Positions 26,157 through 33,736 of a stretch of 39,891 nucleotides of DNA are shown in pieces. The notes beneath the pieces are model-generated. The model saw only the letters and a program-made list of their open reading frames with translations. It did no database searches and was not told the DNA's origin. Source of the stretch: an uncultured Bacteroides sp. (GTDB lineage Bacteria; Bacteroidota; Bacteroidia; Bacteroidales; Bacteroidaceae); contig NZ_CAUCSQ010000040.1 in assembly GCF_958445495.1 (NCBI RefSeq), forward strand, positions 1 to 39,891. The letters are read 5' to 3'. A program made the translations under genes and the position numbers. Each line of letters opens with the position of its first letter. Within the stretch, counting starts at the first letter, position 1.

Positions 26157-26981
26157 TCAAGGGAACTTCGGATATTGTTTGAAATCCGGTCTGCGTTTCT
26201 CTAAAAACGCATTTTTCCCTTCCTGAGCCTCATCTGTCAGATAATAAAGCAGTGTGGCGTCACCCGCCAATTCCTGAATACCTGCCTGGCCGTCCAATTC
26301 GGCATTCAACCCCGCTTTAATCATTCGCAATGCCAGCGGGCTAAGCGCCATCATTTCTTCCGCCCACTGCACATATTCATCTTCCAGTTGTTCCAAAGGA
26401 ACGACCTTATTCACCAATCCCATCTCCAATGCTTCCTGCGCATTGTATTTGCGGCAAAGAAACCAGATTTCACGGGCTTTCTTCTGACCTACCACGCGCG
26501 CCAGGTAAGAGGCACCGAATCCTGCATCGAAACTGCCTACGCGGGGCCCCGTCTGTCCGAAAATCGCATTCTCCGAGGCGATGGACAAATCGCATACCAC
26601 ATGCAGTACATGTCCGCCGCCAATGGCAAAACCGTTTACGGCGGCAATCACCGGCTTCGGAATACTGCGAATCTGCTTTTGCACATCCAGCACACTCAAA
26701 CGGGGCACACCGTCTTTCCCGATATATCCGCCGCGTCCTTTCACATTCTGGTCACCTCCTGAACAGAATGCCTTGTCGCCGGCTCCGGTAATTACAATCA
26801 CATCAATGTCTGCCTCTTCACGGCAAATGCGCAACGCATCGCTCATTTCAGCGGTAGTGGTCGGAGTGAACGCATTCCGATAGCGTTCACGGTTAATCGT
26901 GATACGGGCAATCCCGTTATAATAATCAAAAAGAATATCTTCGTATTCTCTGATGGTTGTCCATTCTCTTTGTGTCGACAT
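26157..26981 (-). CDS. menB: 1,4-Dihydroxy-2-naphthoyl-CoA synthase
   Basis: This crotonase-fold enzyme closes the second ring, converting o-succinylbenzoyl-CoA to DHNA-CoA. The 274-residue protein carries FCSGGDQNVKGRGGY, the oxyanion-hole stretch NGFAIGGGHVLHVVCDLSIA, and GQTGPRVGSFDAGFGASYLA, all hallmarks of MenB. It starts 3 nt after the menD stop codon, so the two are translationally close. Identification is firm. Confidence 0.97.
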   Translation of the reverse strand: MSTQREWTTIREYEDILFDYYNGIARITINRERYRNAFTPTTTAEMSDALRICREEADIDVIVITGAGDKAFCSGGDQNVKGRGGYIGKDGVPRLSVLDVQKQIRSIPKPVIAAVNGFAIGGGHVLHVVCDLSIASENAIFGQTGPRVGSFDAGFGASYLARVVGQKKAREIWFLCRKYNAQEALEMGLVNKVVPLEQLEDEYVQWAEEMMALSPLALRMIKAGLNAELDGQAGIQELAGDATLLYYLTDEAQEGKNAFLEKRRPDFKQYPKFP

Positions 26982-26984
26982 AAT

Positions 26985-28652
26985 CTATTGTTGTTTTAAT
27001 TGATGATAATAGTTTTTCAACATGCGCGCATCCTTGTTTTTGTTGGTAAACACTTCCAGCAATACAGGCTGTTCCATCGTTTCCGATTGAGTGAAAGTTT
27101 TCATCGTTTCAGTCAACTCTTTGTCATTTTCCGCCTGCAGATAGATAAAACCGCGCTCTTCCGCCCATCCTTTGGCGGATGTCTTATGAACCGCCGCAAT
27201 GAATTTATGGGATGTACCGGACATTTCCAATCCCGGCAAAGTGTGGAAAATCTCTCCTCCTCCATTGTTCAACAAAAGGATACGCAGATTGGGACGGACG
27301 TTGGCATTCCACAACGCATTCATATCGTAAAAGAAGCTCAAATCCCCGATAGCTACAAAGTTCAGCTTGTCGGAAGCCGCCGCATAACCGACAGCGGTGG
27401 AAAGCGACCCCTCAATCCCATTCGTTCCACGGTTGCAACAGATTTCAACCGTAGAAGGGACGGAGTATAACTGTGCGTAACGGACAACAGAACTGTTTGC
27501 CAGATGAAGCGCGCATGATTCCGGCAAAGACTTTATCAGCGCTCCGACAGCCGACATTTCCGAATAGGCAAAATCCGGTTCGGGAATGGTTTTACAATAA
27601 TTCTCCCATACGCGGGGATATTCGGGAGTACGGTTGTCCAGCAGGCCCGCTATCTTTTCCAAGAACTCGAACGGGTCCATTTCAATGACCGTAGTAAGTG
27701 AACCGTAAAGGTCAACTACTTCTCCATCCGGAGATACATGCCAGTGTTCTTTAGGCGGATACTGGCGGAGGAATTTTTTCAACCGTTTGGAAACGACATG
27801 TCCACCATAGGTAATTAACAGTTCGGGGGTCATCCAGCTTATTTTATCTTCCGGCATCGCGTAAAGCGCCGTATCGAAATTCTTGATCGGAATACCGGGA
27901 ACCGTCTGATTACCGATATGTTCCGTTAGCCAGACGAAGTGCTTGTATAATAATTTCGTGTATTTCTTTTCGAACAAATAAATCAGATTCATCTGGCCGA
28001 CGATTATCATCCGCCTCTGATATTTATTCATCCGGTCAATCAGGGCGTTATAGTCGCGGTCATAAACATTCAATCCTTGGTAACGGGTAATCACACGTAC
28101 CTCCGGCAGCGTGTCTGCCGTGAACTGGAACAAAGGTTCGGACAAAGGGACATTGATGTGCACCGGACCTTTACCGTGGTGGTTGGTCTCCAGTAACGCT
28201 TCATTAATCAAACGGTTGCAATACCATTCATCCTCTTCCGTACGGATTTCCGGAAGATGGACCGATTTTTTCACCAGATTCCGGAAAACACCGGGCTGCG
28301 GCAACGTCTGCCCGTCCATTTGTCCAATCCAGGCAGCGGGCCGGTCTGCCGAAATAATAATTAGAGGGACATTCTGGTAATAGGCTTCCGCCACAGCCGG
28401 ATGAAGATTCAGTAGCGCCGTGCCGGAAGTGCAACAGACAGCTACGGGACAACCGCCGTTCAAGGCAAGACCTATGGCAAAATATCCCGCACTCCGTTCA
28501 TCCGTCATTGCATAGCAAGTGAAATTCGGATGATTGGACAGTGTATGCACGATAGGAATATTCCGACTACCGGGACATAACACGACCCTGGTTATCCCAT
28601 GCGCTTCAAGTAGCGCAATCAATTGCAATATGCTTTTCTTGTCTGTATACAT
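26985..28652 (-). CDS. menD: SEPHCHC synthase (2-succinyl-5-enolpyruvyl-6-hydroxy-3-cyclohexene-1-carboxylate synthase)
   Basis: This thiamine-diphosphate enzyme joins isochorismate and 2-oxoglutarate. The 555-residue protein has the N-terminal ThDP-activating glutamate region (MTDERSAGYFAIGLAL), the CTSGTALLNLHPAVAEAYY loop typical of MenD, and a C-terminal cofactor-binding part (AIGDLSFFYDMNALW; LRILLLNNGGGEIFHTLPGL). Its full length matches the family. It lies between menF (20 nt) and menB (3 nt). Confidence 0.96.
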   Translation of the reverse strand: MYTDKKSILQLIALLEAHGITRVVLCPGSRNIPIVHTLSNHPNFTCYAMTDERSAGYFAIGLALNGGCPVAVCCTSGTALLNLHPAVAEAYYQNVPLIIISADRPAAWIGQMDGQTLPQPGVFRNLVKKSVHLPEIRTEEDEWYCNRLINEALLETNHHGKGPVHINVPLSEPLFQFTADTLPEVRVITRYQGLNVYDRDYNALIDRMNKYQRRMIIVGQMNLIYLFEKKYTKLLYKHFVWLTEHIGNQTVPGIPIKNFDTALYAMPEDKISWMTPELLITYGGHVVSKRLKKFLRQYPPKEHWHVSPDGEVVDLYGSLTTVIEMDPFEFLEKIAGLLDNRTPEYPRVWENYCKTIPEPDFAYSEMSAVGALIKSLPESCALHLANSSVVRYAQLYSVPSTVEICCNRGTNGIEGSLSTAVGYAAASDKLNFVAIGDLSFFYDMNALWNANVRPNLRILLLNNGGGEIFHTLPGLEMSGTSHKFIAAVHKTSAKGWAEERGFIYLQAENDKELTETMKTFTQSETMEQPVLLEVFTNKNKDARMLKNYYHQLKQQ

Positions 28653-28672
28653 GAGGATAATTATGAATTATA

Positions 28673-29830
28673 TTATAAATTGCGAGTTACGGACTGCAGG
28701 ATGCAGGGTACGGATAAATCCGGACGAGGAGCCGAGATAATTATCCGTTTCATGGTCTGCAACTTTTTTTCCGTCTCCAGCCATTCATCGTCCAGCTCCG
28801 AAGAAGCCAACAATCCGCCGCCTGCATAAAGGGTCAATTGCGTCTCTTCAATATGCATGCAACGAAGATTTACATACAAATCCGTTTTTCCGTCCGGCTC
28901 AAGCCATCCGATAAATCCGGAATAATAACGGCGTTCATAACCTTCATTTTCCAAGATGAACCGATAAGCCGTTTCTTTAGGCAACCCGCAGACGGCAGGA
29001 GTCGGGTGCAAAACTTTCAGAAGGTTACCCAGCTCCTTGTTGTTTTTCAAAGAAAAACTGAAATCAGTCTTTAAATGGGACAACGCTCCGGCATAAGCGG
29101 GATAAGGCCCGTTTTCCGTCGAACGGATGCCCAATGAAAGAAGCTGGCGACGGATGTAGGAAGTCACATATTCCTGTTCTTTCCTGTTTTTATTATCCCA
29201 AACTTGCGGCAGCCTGCCCGCCTGCAGCGGTTGGGTTCCAGCCAACGCTACCGTGTGCCAGCCGTCTTTCCCTCCCGACAGTATAACCTCCGGGGTACTT
29301 CCTAACCACATGCCGGTTTGCGGCGTATAACACAGATACACGTATGAGTGAATATAACGTTTGCACGCCGCCTGGAAAGCGGATGAAGGTGAAAAAGGAA
29401 ATGTCCTCCCGACCGTAACACTGCGGGAAAGGACTAGCTTATCGAAGGTTTTATCACGCAAGGCTTGGATAAATATACGGAAACGGGAGGCGTACTTCTC
29501 AGAACAAACGGTTTGCAGGGTTTCTTTATCCTGCACGGGCCGTTTGTTTTTACCTTCTTCACGCAGCTCCGCCGAAAAAGGCAAAAGCCGTTCTTCCCCA
29601 TCCGCCCGAACCAGCACTGCCGGACATTCCCCGCTTATCTTAAACGGGGCGATTACAAACCCTCTCTGCCCGTTCAGTTCCTGCAAATCGGCTATCAGAC
29701 GAACTGTCCCTTCCGCCTGCGTCACCAACCGGAGGACTGTTTCACCGGGAATACGGTAAACCGCAAACGGCTGTTTCCGCCGGATAAGCGTATCAATGGC
29801 TATCAAATTGCTTATTTCTTCGTCGGTCAT
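28673..29830 (-). CDS. menF: Isochorismate synthase
   Basis: This chorismate-binding enzyme makes isochorismate, the first committed step of menaquinone synthesis. The 385-residue protein has the conserved C-terminal catalytic region: FDKLVLSRSV, WLGSTPEVIL, VALAGTQPL, KVLHPTPAVCGLPKE, YYSGFIGWL and YAGGGLLASSELDDEW. Its ATG overlaps the TGA of the HAD-MenI gene (ATGA), a sign of translational coupling. In this operon an isochorismate synthase for menaquinone is more likely than one for siderophores, since no siderophore genes are present. Confidence 0.94.
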   Translation of the reverse strand: MTDEEISNLIAIDTLIRRKQPFAVYRIPGETVLRLVTQAEGTVRLIADLQELNGQRGFVIAPFKISGECPAVLVRADGEERLLPFSAELREEGKNKRPVQDKETLQTVCSEKYASRFRIFIQALRDKTFDKLVLSRSVTVGRTFPFSPSSAFQAACKRYIHSYVYLCYTPQTGMWLGSTPEVILSGGKDGWHTVALAGTQPLQAGRLPQVWDNKNRKEQEYVTSYIRRQLLSLGIRSTENGPYPAYAGALSHLKTDFSFSLKNNKELGNLLKVLHPTPAVCGLPKETAYRFILENEGYERRYYSGFIGWLEPDGKTDLYVNLRCMHIEETQLTLYAGGGLLASSELDDEWLETEKKLQTMKRIIISAPRPDLSVPCILQSVTRNL

Positions 29831-31059
29831 CTTTTTTTCATCACGCTGTTGACTACTCTTACGGAAGATACCAGCTTATTGGTTGAAGTAAACACATCTA
29901 CATTCCACACGTGAGACGAACGGCCCTTATGTACAACCGTTCCCACCGCACGTACCGTATCCCCTTCGTGTGCGGAGGATATATGGTTTCCGCTGACTTG
30001 CATCCCTACAATAATCTCGTCCGGCTGGCAAAGAATCATCGACCCAAGTCCGGCAACCGTTTCGGCGAGCGCCAAAGTTGCTCCACCATGCAGGATGCCG
30101 AATGGCTGGCGGGTACGGTGGTCAACCGGCATCGTCGCTTCCACACGGTCTTCAGCGGCGTATGTGTACTGGATGCCCAAATTTCCCATTAACGCATGCC
30201 GGGCCTGCGCATTCAACTGGTCGAGAGGAATTTCAGCGGCACGGACTTCAGCTATAATGGCCTTCTCCACCGCGATGGCTACTCCGTCCTCTTCATTAGA
30301 AGCGGTCACGTAATCAGCGCAAACTTTCACAGAATCTTGAGAATGCCCCATAGCTATTCCCAACCCCGCCAACTGAATCATGGTTACATCGCATACGCCG
30401 TCCCCGATGGCGATGACTTCATCGCGTTTCATATCCAATGCTTCCAACAAAGCTCCCAAGGAGTTCGCCTTGTCAATACCACAAGGAACTACTTCCAGAA
30501 AATACGGCTCCGAACGGAAAACATCCAAAGCTCCGTTCAATCTTCTTTTCCAATGTTCTTCCAACCCGGTCAGCGCTTTTTCATCGTCACTGACCAGCAT
30601 GCATTTGCAAGGGGCGAAATCGACGGAAGAAGAAAACTCTTCTTCTTTGATAATTTGAAGGTTATTCAACCGGGCTTCATTCCGGATATGTTCATTTTCA
30701 GGAGAATCCGTTATAATCGTATTATCATGATAGGTGAATAAGGCAAAACCATTCTTACGGGCTTTCTTTTCCAGATACGGCAACATTTCCGGATTAATCC
30801 GCCGTTCAAACAGAAGTTCTCCGTTTTGAGCGTTTATTATCTGACAACCGTTGTATGAAAGAATAAACCCACCATAATTTCCAAGCTCAAGTGATTTCGC
30901 CAGCGGCATTAAACCGTAAGTGGGCCTGCCGGACGCCAACACAATACGCACTCCCATTTGTTGGACCTTCAACAAGGTCATTAATGTACGCTTACTTATT
31001 TCTTTCGCATCATTAAGGAGCGTTCCGTCTACATCAAGAACCAATAATTTATACTTCAT
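29827..31059 (-). CDS. Fusion of a Cof-type HAD phosphatase with a DHNA-CoA thioesterase (MenI-like)
   Basis: The first ~270 of 410 residues form a Cof-type HAD-IIB phosphatase: motif I LDVDGTLL with Asp9 and Asp11, then LASGRPT, and motif IV IGDGVCDVTMIQLAGLGIAM. In motif IV the usual Asn of GDGxND is replaced by Cys. Residues of about 275-410 form a hotdog thioesterase. The stretch MPVDHRTRQPFGILHGGATL and the catalytic LAETVAG region resemble E. coli MenI closely. MenI releases DHNA from DHNA-CoA, the step otherwise missing from this operon. The gene is first in the operon, has its own promoter and overlaps menF by 4 nt. The HAD substrate is unknown; a phosphorylated pathway intermediate, a flavin or a sugar phosphate are all possible. 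Confidence 0.85.
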   Translation of the reverse strand: MKYKLLVLDVDGTLLNDAKEISKRTLMTLLKVQQMGVRIVLASGRPTYGLMPLAKSLELGNYGGFILSYNGCQIINAQNGELLFERRINPEMLPYLEKKARKNGFALFTYHDNTIITDSPENEHIRNEARLNNLQIIKEEEFSSSVDFAPCKCMLVSDDEKALTGLEEHWKRRLNGALDVFRSEPYFLEVVPCGIDKANSLGALLEALDMKRDEVIAIGDGVCDVTMIQLAGLGIAMGHSQDSVKVCADYVTASNEEDGVAIAVEKAIIAEVRAAEIPLDQLNAQARHALMGNLGIQYTYAAEDRVEATMPVDHRTRQPFGILHGGATLALAETVAGLGSMILCQPDEIIVGMQVSGNHISSAHEGDTVRAVGTVVHKGRSSHVWNVDVFTSTNKLVSSVRVVNSVMKKR

Positions 31060-31084
31060 GACTGTACGATTTTGATTTAGATTA

Positions 31085-31092
31085 CAAAGGTA
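31085..31092 (-). promoter_or_regulatory. -7 element of the menaquinone operon promoter
   Basis: TACCTTTG on the minus strand matches TAnnTTTG. A partial -33 element (TTT at 31113-31115) stands 20 nt upstream. The start site would be near 31078, giving a leader of about 19 nt before the HAD-MenI ATG. Confidence 0.55.
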
Positions 31093-31143
31093 GGAAATTG
31101 AGTGAACGACAGAAAACGTAAACTGATAAAAATTACTTTAATT

Positions 31144-31506
31144 TCATTCTTTCAGGTGTATTTCCAAATAATCCCGAAGGATACGGGCGTGATTGTAGAC
31201 GGGTTCTTTAGATGCATAGAGCAATGTTACCACAGAATGCGGCCTGGCGAGCGCCAGAAAACCAGCCATAGCCGGAGAGGAATCCAACTCCCTCTGGTAC
31301 ATCACGGCAAAATCATTCCAATGTCCCGGAATATCTTCATGAAACCATTTACGCAATGGGGCGGAAGGAGCTATGTCTTTCGCCCAATAATCATGTTTCA
31401 ACCATTCTTTTCTTATTCCGCGAGGCCATAGTTTATCTACTAACACCCGATAGCCGTCCGCCTCTGAATATTCTTCGTAAACCCGCTTTATCCTAACCTG
31501 TATCAT
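31144..31506 (-). CDS. DUF488 (YeaO-like) protein
   Basis: This 120-residue cytoplasmic protein has the family pattern YRVLVDKLWPRGIRKEWLKH, then WAKDIAPSAPLRKWFHED and an arginine/histidine-rich C-terminal half. The molecular role of the family is not established; a DNA- or nucleotide-related function has been suspected. It lies upstream of the men operon, separated by 84 bp that contain the men promoter, so it need not share a transcript. No promoter of its own was recognised. Confidence 0.88.
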   Translation of the reverse strand: MIQVRIKRVYEEYSEADGYRVLVDKLWPRGIRKEWLKHDYWAKDIAPSAPLRKWFHEDIPGHWNDFAVMYQRELDSSPAMAGFLALARPHSVVTLLYASKEPVYNHARILRDYLEIHLKE

Positions 31507-31905
31507 TTTTCTTACCTTTTTGAGCGTTTCATTTACCGTACTCCCCCTTGCCGCCCGTACCTACACGGAGACGGAATTAAAAACTAACCGTTTGTTTCTC
31601 TCCATCCGCCGGACCGCTTTTGAGCCGATACGCATAAATAAACCGGAAAAACAAAAAAATGTTTAGCATACGCCTGCCAAATATGAAAGCGATTTCCACG
31701 CCTTTTTAAATTTTCAAAAGTGATATTCTTCCTGAAAAGCAGGCAAAATACAGAAAAGCCGCTAAAAGTGCCAAAAGCGGGAAGAGGATACGAAATATTT
31801 CATGTATGTATCCTTTACCGTACAGACTCACCCGCCGGCATCCATGTCAGTAAGAAAACGATGATACCGGCGGCTTTAACCCACCCTTTTTCATCGCGAA
31901 TCAGT
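31507..31905. other. Intergenic region of 399 bp with little recognisable content
   Basis: Between DUF488 and the fucosidase no gene of normal size is seen. The only structures are a GC-rich inverted repeat, CCGCCGG (31832-31838) against CCGGCGG (31867-31873), without a T-tract, and a possible small reading frame listed separately. No consensus TAnnTTTG promoter for DUF488 was found on the minus strand in the first 100 bases upstream of it. Confidence 0.5.
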
Positions 31906-31931
31906 TTATTTGTCAATGACATTAAATTCAT
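31815..31931 (-). CDS. Possible small membrane protein overlapping the fucosidase 3' end
   Basis: A 38-residue frame starts at ATG 31931 (second ATG at 31922) inside the last codons of the fucosidase gene and runs into the intergenic region. It has a charged start (TNKLIRDEKGWVK) and then a hydrophobic stretch, AAGIIVFLLTWMPAG, that could cross a membrane once. There is no clear ribosome-binding site, but those are rare here. It is too short to judge by composition, so it may be chance. Confidence 0.2.
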   Translation of the reverse strand: MNLMSLTNKLIRDEKGWVKAAGIIVFLLTWMPAGESVR

Positions 31932-33384
31932 AGATAGAAGGCGCTGCCGTAGCTTTCAATATATTCAACCGTATTTGTGAAGTACGGTAGCTATAAGGGA
32001 AACGTATGACTTTACAATCCCCCATCGGCTCGTCCGACCGGTAAATGGTTTTCCACTCTCCAGCTTCCATTATGTCTATTTGGTAATCCTGTATCCGATT
32101 TACCCTATAATTGGAAAAACCATCATCCGAATTCTTCACGTCACAGCATTCAAATATGGTTATTTTATTAAAAGGCTCGGATTCGTCAAGCGCCAAGGTC
32201 AGAGTCGCCGTCGTATCTGCTGACGCCCACCGTGTCTGCATTCCCCCGTCTGAAGCATATTGCGCGCCATACCGGGCATTATCATCATTCCATACCGAAG
32301 ACGCAACGGCTTTACTGCCTAACGAAATGAATTTGCCGTTCCGGGGTAATGGCTTTCCGTCTTCTATCCCCAACCTTCTCCTCAGCTCAATAACCGCATT
32401 GGCTTCGTGTTCGCGTATTTGCCCGGTTTCGTCCGGAGGAACATTTACCACCAGTGTGTTATGGTTATCCGTGCACCAATAGAACAGTTCTTCCAGTTCG
32501 TCGAGGGCACGTACCGGCATCATCGGTTTCTTCTGGAACCAATTCCATGCCTTGCTCAGGCAGATAGTGTGTTCAAACGGAAGATAATAAGACTTTCCTT
32601 GGTACAGGTATTGCTTTTTATCGGATTTATGTGCAATTTTAGGGTCCCACAAGCGGAAGTCGCTGGGAAAGTATTGAAATACGTATTTGTCATCTACTGT
32701 CATCGAATCGGGCAATGCAAACTTCCGTTCCCCTTCTTTTAATACGATGGTGTGGTTCACTCCCACCGCACACTGGGACTGCAGCTTCTTGATATGTTTA
32801 TAAATGCGAGGCAACTGCCATTCTTCAGGCTTTTTATCCCATCCGCCGTCAAACCATATTTCCTGTACGGGACCATAACCGGTAAGCAGCTCCGTCAGTT
32901 GCTTTTCCATATAGTTAATGTATTTTCCAAACTCTTTTTCCTTATAGGACGGTTCATGACGGTCCCAAAGCGAATAATAGAAAGCAAACTGCAACCCGTA
33001 TTTTTTACATGCTTTAGCCACTTCGCCTACCACATCGGTCTTTACCGGTGAAGAAGCCACATCGTAATCGGTATACCGGCTGTCCCAAAGGCAAAAACCG
33101 TCATGGTGTTTGACGACAAGGAGTACATACCGGAATCCTGCATCTTTGGCGACTCTCACCCATTGGTCGCAATCCAGCTTAGCAGGGTTGTACGCACTAG
33201 CCGGAATTTTGCCGTCAGACCATTCATCTCCCGAAAAGGTGTTCACTCCAAAATGGATGAACATTCCATATCCACGTTCCAGCATGGCTTTTTGAGTAGC
33301 ATTAGGCAAATCCGACGGAACGATTTCCTGTGCATATCCATGTATTCCAATCAGCAGAAACAAAATAAAATAGCAGGTTTTCAT
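31906..33384 (-). CDS. GH29 alpha-L-fucosidase with C-terminal discoidin/CBM32-like domain
   Basis: The frame extends to 33417, but MKTCYFILFLLIGIHGYAQ from the ATG at 33384 is a proper signal peptide, giving 492 residues. The GH29 barrel shows GYGMFIHFGVNTFSGDEW, VVKHHDGFCLWDSRYT and the nucleophile motif QEIWFDGGWD with Asp179. From about residue 350 an F5/8-type-C-like jelly roll follows (SSVWNDDNARYGAQYASDGG, then TLTLALDESEPFNKITIFEC), a common sugar-binding partner. It resembles the GH29-B group active on alpha-1,3/1,4-linked fucose, such as Lewis structures, though that is not settled. It would release fucose from host glycans in the periplasm. It stands alone, apart from any SusCD pair. 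Confidence 0.92.
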   Translation of the reverse strand: MKTCYFILFLLIGIHGYAQEIVPSDLPNATQKAMLERGYGMFIHFGVNTFSGDEWSDGKIPASAYNPAKLDCDQWVRVAKDAGFRYVLLVVKHHDGFCLWDSRYTDYDVASSPVKTDVVGEVAKACKKYGLQFAFYYSLWDRHEPSYKEKEFGKYINYMEKQLTELLTGYGPVQEIWFDGGWDKKPEEWQLPRIYKHIKKLQSQCAVGVNHTIVLKEGERKFALPDSMTVDDKYVFQYFPSDFRLWDPKIAHKSDKKQYLYQGKSYYLPFEHTICLSKAWNWFQKKPMMPVRALDELEELFYWCTDNHNTLVVNVPPDETGQIREHEANAVIELRRRLGIEDGKPLPRNGKFISLGSKAVASSVWNDDNARYGAQYASDGGMQTRWASADTTATLTLALDESEPFNKITIFECCDVKNSDDGFSNYRVNRIQDYQIDIMEAGEWKTIYRSDEPMGDCKVIRFPYSYRTSQIRLNILKATAAPSIYEFNVIDK

Positions 33385-33515
33385 ATCTTTATTTTCTTTA
33401 CTTTGTAAATAAACCATGATAATTTCAAAGACTCAAGCCAAAGGACCGGAAATTTCGGCAGATACCAGCGCATTTGGAGTACCGGCACTCTATCCCGGAA
33501 ACGGACAAGCACTTG

Positions 33516-33523
33516 CAAATATA
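33516..33523 (-). promoter_or_regulatory. -7 element of the fucosidase promoter
   Basis: TATATTTG on the minus strand matches TAnnTTTG, with a T-rich but imperfect -33 region 20 nt upstream. The leader would be about 125 nt. The 319-bp gap between 33418 and 33736 holds this element and the divergent one at 33646, and nothing else was recognised. Confidence 0.45.
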
Positions 33524-33645
33524 CGGTATCCGCTCTGATTCCTGTAAAAAATGTACTTCTTTTTTAATGTTTACGCCATAATTTTTCATGTAAGAAGCGT
33601 CTGTTTATTTAGTACGTTATAATTCTTCATTTCGGTAAAACTGAT

Positions 33646-33653
33646 TATCTTTG
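33646..33653 (+). promoter_or_regulatory. -7 element of the membrane-regulator promoter
   Basis: TATCTTTG matches TAnnTTTG; the -33 region is poor. Transcription would start near 33660, 77 nt before the ATG at 33737. Confidence 0.45.
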
Positions 33654-33736
33654 TCATTCAATCTGAGATTTTTATGTAATCTTGTTTGTCCCGGCAAACT
33701 TGTGTTTAACCAACAATATATACTTAAACATTAAAT

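Noticed and set aside
30196..30741. 181-residue plus-strand frame within the HAD-MenI gene
   Set aside because: It is a mirror of conserved HAD motifs on the other strand and has no recognisable family features.
31832..31873. GC-rich inverted repeat as terminator of the fucosidase gene
   Set aside because: The 7-bp stem has a long loop, and no T-tract follows on the minus strand.
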